A stretch of 64,000 nt of DNA from Gordius sp. MW1. Its lineage: Eukaryota > Nematomorpha > Gordioida > Gordea > Gordiidae. The DNA is taken from the NCBI GenBank assembly GCA_964036665.1, contig OZ038529.1, forward strand, positions 20,408,060 through 20,472,059, read 5' to 3'. Below are positions 54,381 to 64,000 of the stretch, one piece after another. The notes under the pieces are model-generated. The model worked only from the letters and a program-made list of their open reading frames with translations. It was not told where the DNA came from and did no database searches. Numbering within the stretch: the first letter of the stretch is position 1; each line of letters opens with the position of its first letter. The position numbers and the translations under genes are program-made.

Positions 54381-55266
54381 TTAAAATGTTTTACTGGAAA
54401 TGTTGTTAGTTAGCAATTTGTTATAATTTTGGATTAATTAAAATATTGAACCGGTATATGCAAGACCTTTTTTGTTTTACTTATAAGAAAGTCAAGCTAT
54501 TAATAAAACAAAGTATATTTATAACTTTATGAATTTTTTGTGGCTCTTAAATGAACTTTGAAGAACTAAAGCCAAATACATCAACATAAATAGCTTAAGG
54601 GTTAACAAAATTCATTTCCCCCTTTGAATCGCATAATTTATAACGTCATTAAATTATCTTTTCAAAGAGACTCCTTTTTATTAAATATTTAAATACACAT
54701 GGTGAATATTAATAAGCCAGATGATGTATTGAGTCACCTGCTTATGACTAAATTTGTAAAATAGTTTAGGCGAGATTATTTATTGTGTCACTATCATTAC
54801 GGTGAAAAATTTATCTCTGATGAATCAATTTCAACGATGTTTATGGATTATTTTTCCCCACAGTGATTTTTTTGAAGACAACCCAAAATTTGTTATATAA
54901 TGATAGCGTATATAATGTTTTAAAAAATAAAAATATGTAAGAAATATTAATTTAAGGCATTTTTGATTTCATTTATGTTAAAATAATCAAAAACTATGAT
55001 GTCACATTAAAAGTCATAAAATTATAGATTTTATTGTTTTGGGCATAACTGATTAGGAATTTAAGACAGACATTTAACAGCTGTGATCTGTTTAGAATAA
55101 TAAGTTTAAAATCTTGACTCTAGAATAACTTTAATCATAACCACTTCTTTATAAATACATATAAATATTTTATTTACAATTATCACGATTAAAACATAAA
55201 ATAAATAAATAAATAAATAAATATAAGGCCAATAATATTTCGCATTGCACTCGTTTCGTGATGGCA
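54381..55266. other. Spacer downstream of the 13-exon gene
   Basis: AT-rich. It should contain the 3' UTR of the gene ending at 55267. A (TAAA)n run lies at 55199-55224. Confidence 0.4.
55199..55224 (+). repeat. (AAAT)n microsatellite
   Basis: Six tandem aaat units. Confidence 0.9.
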
Positions 55267-58200
55267 TTAATCTGCTATAGTCGTGTGGGACATTCGTAAG
55301 TTATTACCAGGTCCTAATGCTAGCTGTGGAACTTGTAGTGGTACCTTCATTTTCAAACTAATAAGTTAACAATTAAAATTTTACTTGGATCAATCATAAC
55401 ATAGCTAAGAAGGTTTAAAAAAATCAATTATAAAACCAGGCATACTCCCACAATATTTAAATGAAAAAAACCATGACCAAAATACCTATTTTACTTGAAC
55501 TATAAATTCCATACATCAAAATATGAAAATTTTCCCCTTTTAAACAATATTTGAAAAGATTAATAAAGGGGGAGGTTTTAAATAAAGTGAAATTCAATGA
55601 ATTTCACTTACCGATCATTTGAGCTCTTCACCCGATGTCCTGTCAATTCTGTGGCTGCTATCAAGGAAAACATTGTAAAATTAACCAAGTTACATTCCAA
55701 TTCAGCAAATATTTTATATTTAAAAGTTTAGAACAACCATGCAAAAACGATAAATTAGATAATTTTTTTGGCAAAGCTTAGAATTAGGCATTGAATGTTT
55801 GGGAATTTGAAACAATAAACAATGAATTATCCAAATTCTATATATACATTATTAATAACATTCAAATTTTAAACAATCTAAATATCCATTACAAACGGAA
55901 TTTGTTTAAATACACTTGTAAATAAACGAGAGAAAAAAAACAAACAAATGTTTTTTAAATTATAAATATAATCTTTATCTATAGAATTGCCTTTAGAAGT
56001 GAGTGGAATTTTAAAATGCCTGTTTGACTCAATGAGTATCATAGAAGAGCTAAGCAGCTTTAGTTGGACTATTTTCCCCAGAAGAAAACATTCATTTTAT
56101 TCAGGGTTTTATGTATATAAAAATGCCTCACCTCTTGGCGGATAGTTTTGCGAGGCAAAGTGAAAAGGACGCGACGAGCTTAAGTCCGCTGGATGGGTAG
56201 ATATGGCTTTGTCAAGTATCTGACCGAGATGAGCCGCTTCCTTCGTGTTAAATATTTGATATTTTAAAAACGAATAAAAGTAGCCTTTATATATATAATT
56301 TCACAAATATTAAATCCGGTATATTTTGAATAAAATCTTATAGGCTAGATTATTCTTAAAGAAGATTTAAAATTTTGTGCCTAAAAAATAAATATAATTA
56401 AACGTAGTTAGGAGCCTTTCTGGGTCGCGTATGAAAACGCTACGTATTTGTAAATATTAATTAAGCTCCTCCACAAACTTATAATGCAAATTTTATAAAT
56501 TAAAAGCCAAATAACCTAGCTATTTGTGTTTTTGATCAATTAAAATAACTTCACAAAGAAAAATATAATTAGTAAAGCAACTTTTAGATGCACACAACTT
56601 TGATAACACGATATATAATCCATACATATGATTATACCCAACAATTACAATCTCCAAATTAGAAGATAAGAAGCCATAGCCAGGTTTGGAATTAGAGGGG
56701 GACAATAATGATATTTTTTAAAATTTTAGCAATATTTTATGAAATTTTAAAGGATTTCTAGATTTAAAGAGGGGCAGCCGCCCCTCCCTGCCACCCCCTG
56801 GCTAGGCCCATGTAAACAACTAGGATAAGCACTTAAATACCCCATAATAGCGTTGCCAAGTTTTACCTGGGTAAAACGATTTTGAAAGGTTTTGAGCCTT
56901 TCGTTAATGTCCTCGAACGAGTTTGGGCCGCGAAGGGGAACGAGGGGAAGGGTTAGAAAATTAATATAGCCTCCCTCTTCCCCCGCATAAGGTGTCCTGA
57001 TTCTGGCTCTACTATAGTATAAAAATTCAATCAATTAAGTTACGCATGTAATGTCGGATAGGTTGGCTGACAACTATAATTTATTCTACACTCGAGCTAT
57101 CTCAAATTTTTCCATTTAATTCGCTATTAGTTGTTAAATGATAGAGGAGTTCTTTCAAAGGTATAATTCTGATAAGCCAGCCATAATAATTGTCAGTACA
57201 AGTCCGTGTGCAAAAAGTGAAGGGTTGGCGTCAGGTCGAAAACCGGCTGTAAAAATCCACTCCAAAATCATGATAGGTTCAAACAAATTTTATAATAGAA
57301 TAGACTATAGATTCTAATGAAAACATAACGAATATAATGATAAAAATAGGGATCAATGTTTAGTGCCACAGAGAGGCATCATCTGGGGCCAAAATATGGA
57401 AAAGGTGAGAGAAGAACTTGAAGCAATATAGGGTGAAAATGGATAGACTCTAATAATTAAAGATTTATATCGATTATCGACCCGTGTCAGCAATAAACTT
57501 ATTTGCAACTTAGCAATTTTAACAAAAAAATAATAAACACTTTATAAATTGTTGTTTAACTTCTCGCCCGTTAACTAATTTTGTAGCCTCGAGATATTAG
57601 AGAAATTTGGTAAATAAGTATGGTAGCTCAATATTTCTACCATACATGCAAAGTTTAGAGTTAAAGAGACAGGGGGATATTAAATCAAGATAATTAAATG
57701 CTATAATTAAGACGCATATCATGTTAATTTGAAATGGAAAATAACTATGAAAACCGAAAAAAAAACTTACGATAGATGCTTGAATTGCAGCTTATCTGAA
57801 TTGCGAGGAATTCTTCCCATAGCTTCTAATATACGGTTTAAATAGAAAAATGACGGCAATTTAAAAACCTATATATACTAAAATATGATAAAACAACGTG
57901 TAAAATTTAAAAAATATATAAAAAAAATAAAAAAATATAAATTTTAAAATTACTATCATATGTCGCCTAACATAAAAAACTTAACAAAAAATTTATATAT
58001 CATCAAACTTCACAGTAACAACTCACAAGGGATTAGTTGCATTCATATCCAACTAATAATGAGGAAGCATACTTTTTTAACTTATTGATATCTACTTTTT
58101 CAGAATGCTTTGGAAAAAAATTAACAGACTACCTTTAAACAAATTTATTAACTAAAATAAATTGCATAAAATCGCAAGTTTTACATTAAATGTAATTAAT

Positions 58201-60738
58201 TTCTATGCAATTTATGTTATTTATAATCTTTGAAATGAAATTAAGGATTTTTCTTACTTGTTTCCCCATGATGAGACGAATGATAACCCATGCTATAGGA
58301 GTCATCGGTGCTCGTTGATTTTCTATACTTTTTGTTCATCTTTGTCATATTGCAATAAGTAGAAAACATCTTCTCTAATTTATCCTTTGAACATATTTTA
58401 AATAAAATTTACTGTAAAATTTGGTAATTATAATCATAAATGTATAATAGATTCAGATAAATTAAATACCATCCTTTCGATAAGATTTTGATTTGCTATG
58501 TTTGATGATTCTTTAGCCTTGGGCATAATATTGGATGTCATTGTTGTATTTCTAATAAAACACAAAATGTGCTATTAAAAAATATCAATATGTAATATTT
58601 TGTAGATAATAATTGTTTAAACTCACTTCTTCTCATATTTGAAATTGTCAAATTCATCATCTTTTCCCTTGTCATTTGATCTCATTTTTTCATTTAAATC
58701 TTCGGACAGATTATGCGTCCCATTAAATTGAATGTCTGTAAGTTGGTCTAACTTTTTGTTCAAATGCGTTAATTGCTGATTTACATCAGATCGTAAGCTT
58801 CTGGAAAAAGAAATCAGAATTCATTAAAAATCTGCATAAATCCAAAACGTTTTTGCGATAAAAAATTAGTTAATGTTTAAAATAATTTTATAAAGTTTGT
58901 ATAAGTTAGCCTTATTCAAATAGTTACTTAAATTCTGATCCTATCACATCAATTTTTAAATTGAGATCTTTGAACAATTTCTCCACCATAGGTGGCAATT
59001 CACTAAAATATCATTTATTGCAATTTTCAATGATGTTAAAAATTTACTTTTCAAGTATTTGATTTTTGTTAGTGACAGGTGGTTTAGGGGAATCATTTTG
59101 CTCCTTGAAATAAATTCAATAACTTATAAATATAACTATAATATATATTTATATGAAAAATGTCCTATATTAAAAAAATATACAAGCAGCCCACAAGAAT
59201 AACTACAATTTAAAAAATTGAATAAACGTAGTAATAATTCTCTTAATAAACATAAAAATAGGAATATTGGTACCTTATTCTCATTTACATCTTACATTTA
59301 TTACAAAACTAATAGAAATTGTTTAATAATTTTCGATTGCTAAAGCCATTTACATCTTGCCAAACTTATAGCTTAATAACATTGAATATTAAGTTGAAGT
59401 AAAGTTTTTACTTTTATATGTTTCTTATCAAAAAATGAGTTTAATGTTTCATGAGACTTGTCTCCGATTAATGATCCTTTAGGGGAACCATTAGATAATT
59501 CTTTTCCATTCTTATGATTTTTTTGTGAAAAGTTTGATATGTATGATTGTTGTTTCAATGGCTTTATTTTGGCTGCTGATACCATACCATGTTCTGTTCC
59601 CTATTATAACACATATAACTTTAAATATTTAATGCAGGGATGCTTATAATATTTAAGCAAATAAAAGTTTTTATTGTAAAGTTTTTTAATAATATAAATT
59701 ATAATTGTGTAAATACTTAGATCACAAGTTATTGGCTAAAATTAAAGAGATTCTACATAAAGTTAATAATCATATGAGTTACCTTTGTGTTATTCTTGAG
59801 TTTAATTTGTTGAGAGGAATTATCAACTTGTTGAGGAATCACTAAAGTTTTTTCATTATTCTCCTCATTATTTGAAGAATGCATAGAAGAAATAAGAGAA
59901 GATTCATCATCTCTTTCTGATTTAATAGGTGGCTTATAATTATTATTTTGTGATTTATTCTTAAAACTAATTGGCTTTGATGATTTTATACTGTTCAATA
60001 TGTTTGGAATATTTTTATCCTCACTATCACTTTCAGAATGATCAAAGGATGAAAGCGAAATATCAAGTTCATTAGGAGTATTTGAATTTCTTGGTACCTA
60101 TGATTAATGCAAGAATTTTATATATATTAAAATTAATAGAAAAAATATATGGAAACAGAAATAATGTTAAAATAGGGTGTTATAAATAAAGCTTAAATAA
60201 ACAAAACAAGATGGTAAGTCATGGGCGTAGCCACCATTGGGATTAGAGGGGGGCAATATTGTGGAATACTCATTTAGGGAGGGGCAAAATAATCATTTTT
60301 AGAAATTTTAGCCATAATTGTAATAAATTTCAACAAATTTTTGGATTTAGAGGGGGGCAGCTGACCCTCCCTGCCCCCCCCCCTCTTGGCTACGCCCATG
60401 TGGTAAGATATGGCATAATGATCCCATTTTTAAATGGCTATACGTTTTTTAACCTGTACATGAGATTTCAACTTTAATGTGTATTAATTTTGTGGTTTAA
60501 TACAATAATAAAAATTTATATCATAAATAATAATTTCTGAAGTTTTTGCCATATATTCCCACAAGCAACAATAAACTCAACGTTCCAACAGAGAATAAAT
60601 AAAACAATTAATTTTATTAAAACAAATGCAAACAATTTTAAAATATTGGCTAACTTGCACTATTTCTGAATTTTTTTGGGTTTTGCCTACACCTAATATT
60701 GATGATAGAGAACGTTGTGGATTTCTTCGCGTAAGCAT
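55267..60738 (-). CDS. 13-exon gene, 488-residue protein of unknown function
   Basis: Exons on the minus strand, in order: 60691-60738, 59783-60097, 59412-59600, 59048-59103, 58928-59002, 58627-58800, 58470-58551, 58258-58339, 57771-57825, 56867-57011, 56132-56240, 55612-55657, 55267-55357. Every intron is GT/AG and all twelve junctions keep the frame, for 1,467 coding bases including the stop. The first exon starts MLTRRNPQRSLSSILG. Residues about 17-180 are low-complexity, rich in Ser, Asn and Lys, probably disordered. Residues about 185-260 look like a coiled coil (PPMVEKLFKDLNLKIDVIGS, then NQQLTHLNKKLDQL). The C-terminal third is more conserved in style (EEGGYINFLTLPLVPLRGP, SFEDINERLKTFQNRF, HLGQILDKAISTHPADLSS). 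I do not recognise the family. Least certain junctions: the exon 1 donor (GTAGGC) and the exon 8 acceptor. Introns 1 and 10 each contain a G-rich MITE. Confidence 0.8.
56673..56812 (+). mobile_element. G-rich hAT MITE (intron)
   Basis: ccatagccaggtttgg to cctggctaggcccatg, within the intron 56241-56866 of the 13-exon gene. No TSD recovered. Confidence 0.75.
60220..60400 (+). mobile_element. G-rich hAT MITE (intron)
   Basis: catgggcgtagccacc to ttggctacgcccatg in the first intron of the 13-exon gene. TSD tggtaagt/tggtaaga (7 of 8). Confidence 0.9.
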
Positions 60739-61220
60739 GTCACAATAAAATGATAGGTAGATAATGCGAATCTACTAGTTTTAAGATAGGAAATTCTTTT
60801 AATGAAAAAAACAATTAATTAAGCAAAAAAAGTTTAAATATAATAAAAATTTAAAACAGGATAAAATTTTAAGACACCAAAATTCATACTAATTTTCATA
60901 TTAAAGCATATACGAAAAATATTAATTACTTTAATTTTGTCAGTGAATCATAAATGATTAGTATCATTTAATACTTGCCAGCGTCTACATCTTCTAAGTT
61001 GAAAATTTTTTGTAAAAATTGTTTAAGTTAATATTAGGGATAGGCAAAAAATTAGAGCTAGATTCTTAACCTTAAATTCTCTTTGTCTAACTTACTTTAA
61101 TTAGTCTAAATGTATCTATTTTACAAACAAAATTTGTTTTTTATAATCCAAAGGACAAACATATTCCTACTTTTTAAAAGCCTATCATGCTCGTCTTGAC
61201 ATATTAACTTTTAAGGTGGA
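60739..61220. other. Upstream region of the 13-exon gene
   Basis: AT-rich. The promoter should lie here, but no motif stands out. Confidence 0.35.
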
Positions 61221-61401
61221 CATGCTAGCCAGGTTTTGGATTAAGGGGGGGGGGGGGGGGTGAAACGTTAAAAAGTTCAATGGGGGGGGGGCAAAACATG
61301 TTTTTTTTTAATTTTTAAGATTTTTTGCATTGGAATAAAAATTTCGCTATTTAGGGGGGGGGGCGGCCGCCCCCCTGCCCCCTACCCTGGCTACGCCCAT
61401 G
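61221..61401 (+). mobile_element. G-rich hAT MITE
   Basis: catgctagccaggttttgg to ctggctacgcccatg, with a very long G-run near the left end. Perfect 8-bp TSD aaggtgga (61213-61220, 61402-61409). Confidence 0.93.
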
Positions 61402-61489
61402 AAGGTGGATATTTGCATGGTTAACTCCAGGCCTCCCCTTTAAGTAAATGTGTAATTAGGCCATTAGTTTTGATACTAATATGGTATTA

Positions 61490-61912
61490 CATGGGCGTAT
61501 CCAGGATGAGGGGGGGGGGGGCGGCGGCTGCCCCCGCCCCCTAATTAAAAAAATTTAAATACAAAAACCCTTAAAAATCAAAAAAAAAAATGTTTTGCCC
61601 CCCCCTCTCTATGTGAACTTAACTCAAATTAATACAGATGCTTATTAGCAAATTTGCACATAAATTTAAATTATTTGGTAAAATTAAATTAAAAATTGAG
61701 ATTACTAGTTGCGATTGTGTTTGTGTAGTCATCATTTATTTCGTATTCCTAATTTTTTTTACGGTCGAAGGAAAATTATTTTTTTTTGGTCGCATGAAAA
61801 TTTTTGAATAGTCGAGTTTCTTTTTTTTTGGGTCGCAGGGAAATTTTTGAATAATAAGCAAAAAAAATTTAATCTGCCCCCCCCCCTAATTTAAAACCTG
61901 GGTACGCCCATG
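61490..61912 (+). mobile_element. G-rich hAT MITE with enlarged interior
   Basis: catgggcgtatccagg to cctgggtacgcccatg, 423 bp instead of about 170. The extra 250 bp (61620-61870) is AT-rich with repeated ggtcgcagg/gaaaatttttgaata blocks. TSD tggtatta/tagtatta (7 of 8). Confidence 0.85.
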
Positions 61913-62147
61913 TAGTATTACAAATTTTATAACATAAAGTCGCTAAATTTTACATTAACATATAGATATATTTAAATTTATTATAAATTGCCAGTAAAAT
62001 TGAAATAAATTAAGGATGACAAAGGAAAACAGAGCCCGTACTTGCTGAAGCTACCTTTATTACAAGCACCTGTTATATGGAGAATAATTTTGCGCTTTTC
62101 TCAGTGCAATTTCCACGCACCATTCTCTGTAGATGTATTTTAAGTAT
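61913..62147. other. Spacer
   Basis: No feature recognised before the second gypsy element. Confidence 0.3.
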
Positions 62148-62375
62148 TTAATTATTTGCCGCTTCCACTTCTGATGATATCTTTTGCGGCCACTCGTTCT
62201 CTTGTCCCAGTGTGGTCCAATCCAACATTATCCGTTTTCTTACTTGATCCACGTGTGGGTGGTGCTTTCTTCCCTGTGTCCACACACCGCAGGAACGACT
62301 ACTGTGCTTGGCTTTTATAGTGCCTTCTACCCATTTGCTTGGTCCCAAAAAAACCATGTCTCCTACGTTGAACAT
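62148..62375 (-). pseudogene. Integrase C-terminal region
   Basis: FNVGDMVFLGPSKWVEGTIK followed by a basic HPHVDQVRKRI segment, typical of the C-terminal domain of gypsy integrases (motif G-x-V, W, V-HVDQLR). Confidence 0.7.
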
Positions 62376-62668
62376 CGGTCTTTAACCATGGCTGTGGTAC
62401 GGTTTCCCTCAATACCTCTCATTCAGTTCTAATACGCCTTTTTAGAATCACCTCGGCTGGACACTTATTGGTTGTGGGGTGTATTGTAGCTCTGTAGTTT
62501 TCCAAAAATCTACTTAGCCCTACTTCCGACTCTTTTCTTATAATGGCTTCTCAAAAAATTGTACGTATTTTTCTGCCAGACCGTTGGATGGTAAGGGCTG
62601 TCCATTGCTGATTAATCCCTCTCATCCTGCAAAAATTCTGTAATTCTCGCTCTTTGAATTGCGGCCCG

Positions 62669-62941
62669 TTATCTGATATCAAAAATTATTGGATTTCCAA
62701 ATCCAGCAATCTTCGCCGCTGCGGCAGTGTAATCGCAATTTCGGCACCCTTTTGCTACGGTCAATAAATCATCGTCAAGATTAAGGAACCATATATACTG
62801 CCATGCCACTTTTTGCATTGGCTTTTTACCCACGTGGCCCCTATGTAGTCTTTGGACTACGGCCCATCTTAACTTATCCGGAATTAGTATTCGTCCCCCT
62901 TTGTAAAATATTATGTTTTTTGACTCGTGTAACTTGGGCAT
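62669..62941 (-). pseudogene. Integrase zinc-binding domain
   Basis: H2C2 finger visible: LHRGHVGKKPMQKVAWQYIW then VAKGCRNCDY. Upstream RILIPDKLRWAVVQ is typical of the linker from RNase H. The catalytic core between this and 62375 is scrambled. Confidence 0.8.
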
Positions 62942-63029
62942 GTGTTTTTAGTCCATTGACCTGTGTTTTGTTTGCCTCTTATACTCTCTTTTAACTGACG
63001 TAGCCCTGGATTGTCCAAGTTGTGTTGTT

Positions 63030-63236
63030 TCACCACGTCCAAAGATATAAATGGATTTGTAGAGTCTTCTGGCATTCCCTCGCTAACATGATATGCGTGT
63101 TCGTTAGATTTGTTGTACTCAAACTTAATCGTATAACCTGATACCATGAGCGCCCACCTAGTAAGTCGTGGCGACCATTGTTCATTGCCTTTTTGCTTTG
63201 GTTAAATATATATACTAGCGGGCTATGATCCGTCAT
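63030..63236 (-). pseudogene. RNase H fragment
   Basis: MTDHSPLVYIFNQSKKAMNN is the TDHxPL block of retrotransposon RNase H. The frame then shifts; IKFEYNKSNEHAYHVS in the neighbouring frame (62911-63147) continues the domain. Confidence 0.8.
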
Positions 63237-63738
63237 AATAGTAACGCTCGTCCTTGTTTATTGATTAAACTTCTTTAGCCCATAGACCACCGCCAGCGCC
63301 TCCCGTTCAATTATGAATATGGCTTTCACTATCGTTTAACGCTCTTGAAACGTAGGCCACCACTCTCAAGTTCTCCCCTTGTGCTCATTGTTGTAGGATA
63401 GCCCTTAACCCTGTATCCGGGCGTCTACGACCAGGCCAGTGTCCAAATCTCCATTAAAGTACGCTAGCACGGGGGCCTTCATAGGCACGGGCTTGATAGT
63501 GTCAAATGCAACTTGTTCTCCATCCTGTAGTACGTCACGTTTTTTTCATGAGTTTTTGAATAGGTGCGCGATTTTGGCGTAGTTTTTAATAAACTTTGAT
63601 AAATATGATGTTAACCCAAGAAACGATTTAATTTCTTATTTGTCTGTTAAATTTTTCCATTGCGTGATTAGTTCGGCTTTATTACTGTTGATTTGAATCC
63701 CCATGTTAATAATTAAGGGTCTCAAAAAGGTTACTTCC

Positions 63739-63990
63739 TTAGCCCACAAGATGCTCTTGGTTCTGTTTGGCACAAAACCCCACTTCTATAACGTATCTAG
63801 TCCCTTGAGTAGCCGCTCGTTGTGGACTTTGTAAGTTTTTACTGCAATTAGTATATCGTCGATGTATACCGCTGCTTTCTCCATGCCTCCTAATATTTGA
63901 TCTATTGTTTTTTGGAAAATTGCTACGGCACTTTAAGCTAAAAGGCATACAGTTAACTTGAAATAAGCCTTTGTGCGTGAAGATCGTCAA
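63739..63990 (-). pseudogene. Reverse transcriptase fragment
   Basis: Minus-strand stretch beginning THKGLFQVNCMPFSL (fingers/palm). The catalytic YIDD box lies in a shifted frame at about 63850-63870, preceded by IDQILGGMEKA. It continues beyond the window end. Confidence 0.75.
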
Positions 63991-64000
63991 TAGTTGGCTA

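Larger units (their letters stand above)
62148..64000 (-). mobile_element. Second gypsy-type retrotransposon, decayed and truncated by the window
   Basis: Minus-strand order is RT, RNase H, integrase, as in Ty3/gypsy. Frames are broken throughout and the upstream part lies beyond the window. No LTR is visible at the left. Confidence 0.85.

Overview
The window is eukaryotic, AT-rich and dominated by transposons. It carries two spliced protein genes on the minus strand, and almost everything else readable is mobile DNA. The split coding regions with GT/AG introns, the hexokinase with animal-type motifs, the hAT, MULE and gypsy elements and the recurrent TTAGGG-type motifs point to a metazoan. 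TTAGGG rather than TTAGG argues weakly against most arthropods. I cannot name the species.

Layout. 476-5151: a decayed Ty3/gypsy-type LTR retrotransposon (minus strand) with 5-bp target-site duplications (TSDs) and a small element nested in one LTR. 6-23 kb: gene-poor DNA with two copies of a MULE-type MITE (perfect 9-bp TSDs), a 1.5-kb non-autonomous hAT element, long palindromes, a foldback-like element (20863-22334) whose arms are tandem repeats in opposite orientation around a MULE transposase remnant, and a composite hairpin-repeat element. 23.6-26.2 kb: the largest copy of that composite element, with a dimeric higher-order repeat and tRNA-like pieces. 27591-37243, possibly reaching 41912: a hexokinase gene with ten exons whose phases join without a break, plus a candidate short first exon. 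Its introns and upstream flank are full of MITEs. 43825-47872: one hAT element inserted inside the hATC domain of another, each with a perfect 8-bp TSD. 48.2-50.2 kb: a few exon-like pieces. 53239-54372: another decayed hAT element. 55267-60738: a 13-exon gene for a 488-residue protein that I do not recognise. 62148-64000: a second decayed gypsy element running off the end.

Two repeat themes unify the window. The first is a hAT-type MITE (terminus CATGGGCGTAGCCAGG, runs of G and C inside), present in more than 20 copies, most with 8-bp TSDs. The second is a telomere-like core (GGTTAGGG) at the centre of several small inverted-repeat elements whose termini are unrelated to one another but whose TSDs are 9-10 bp. 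Apart from hexokinase (glucose phosphorylation, first step of glycolysis), no pathway or operon logic links the genes.
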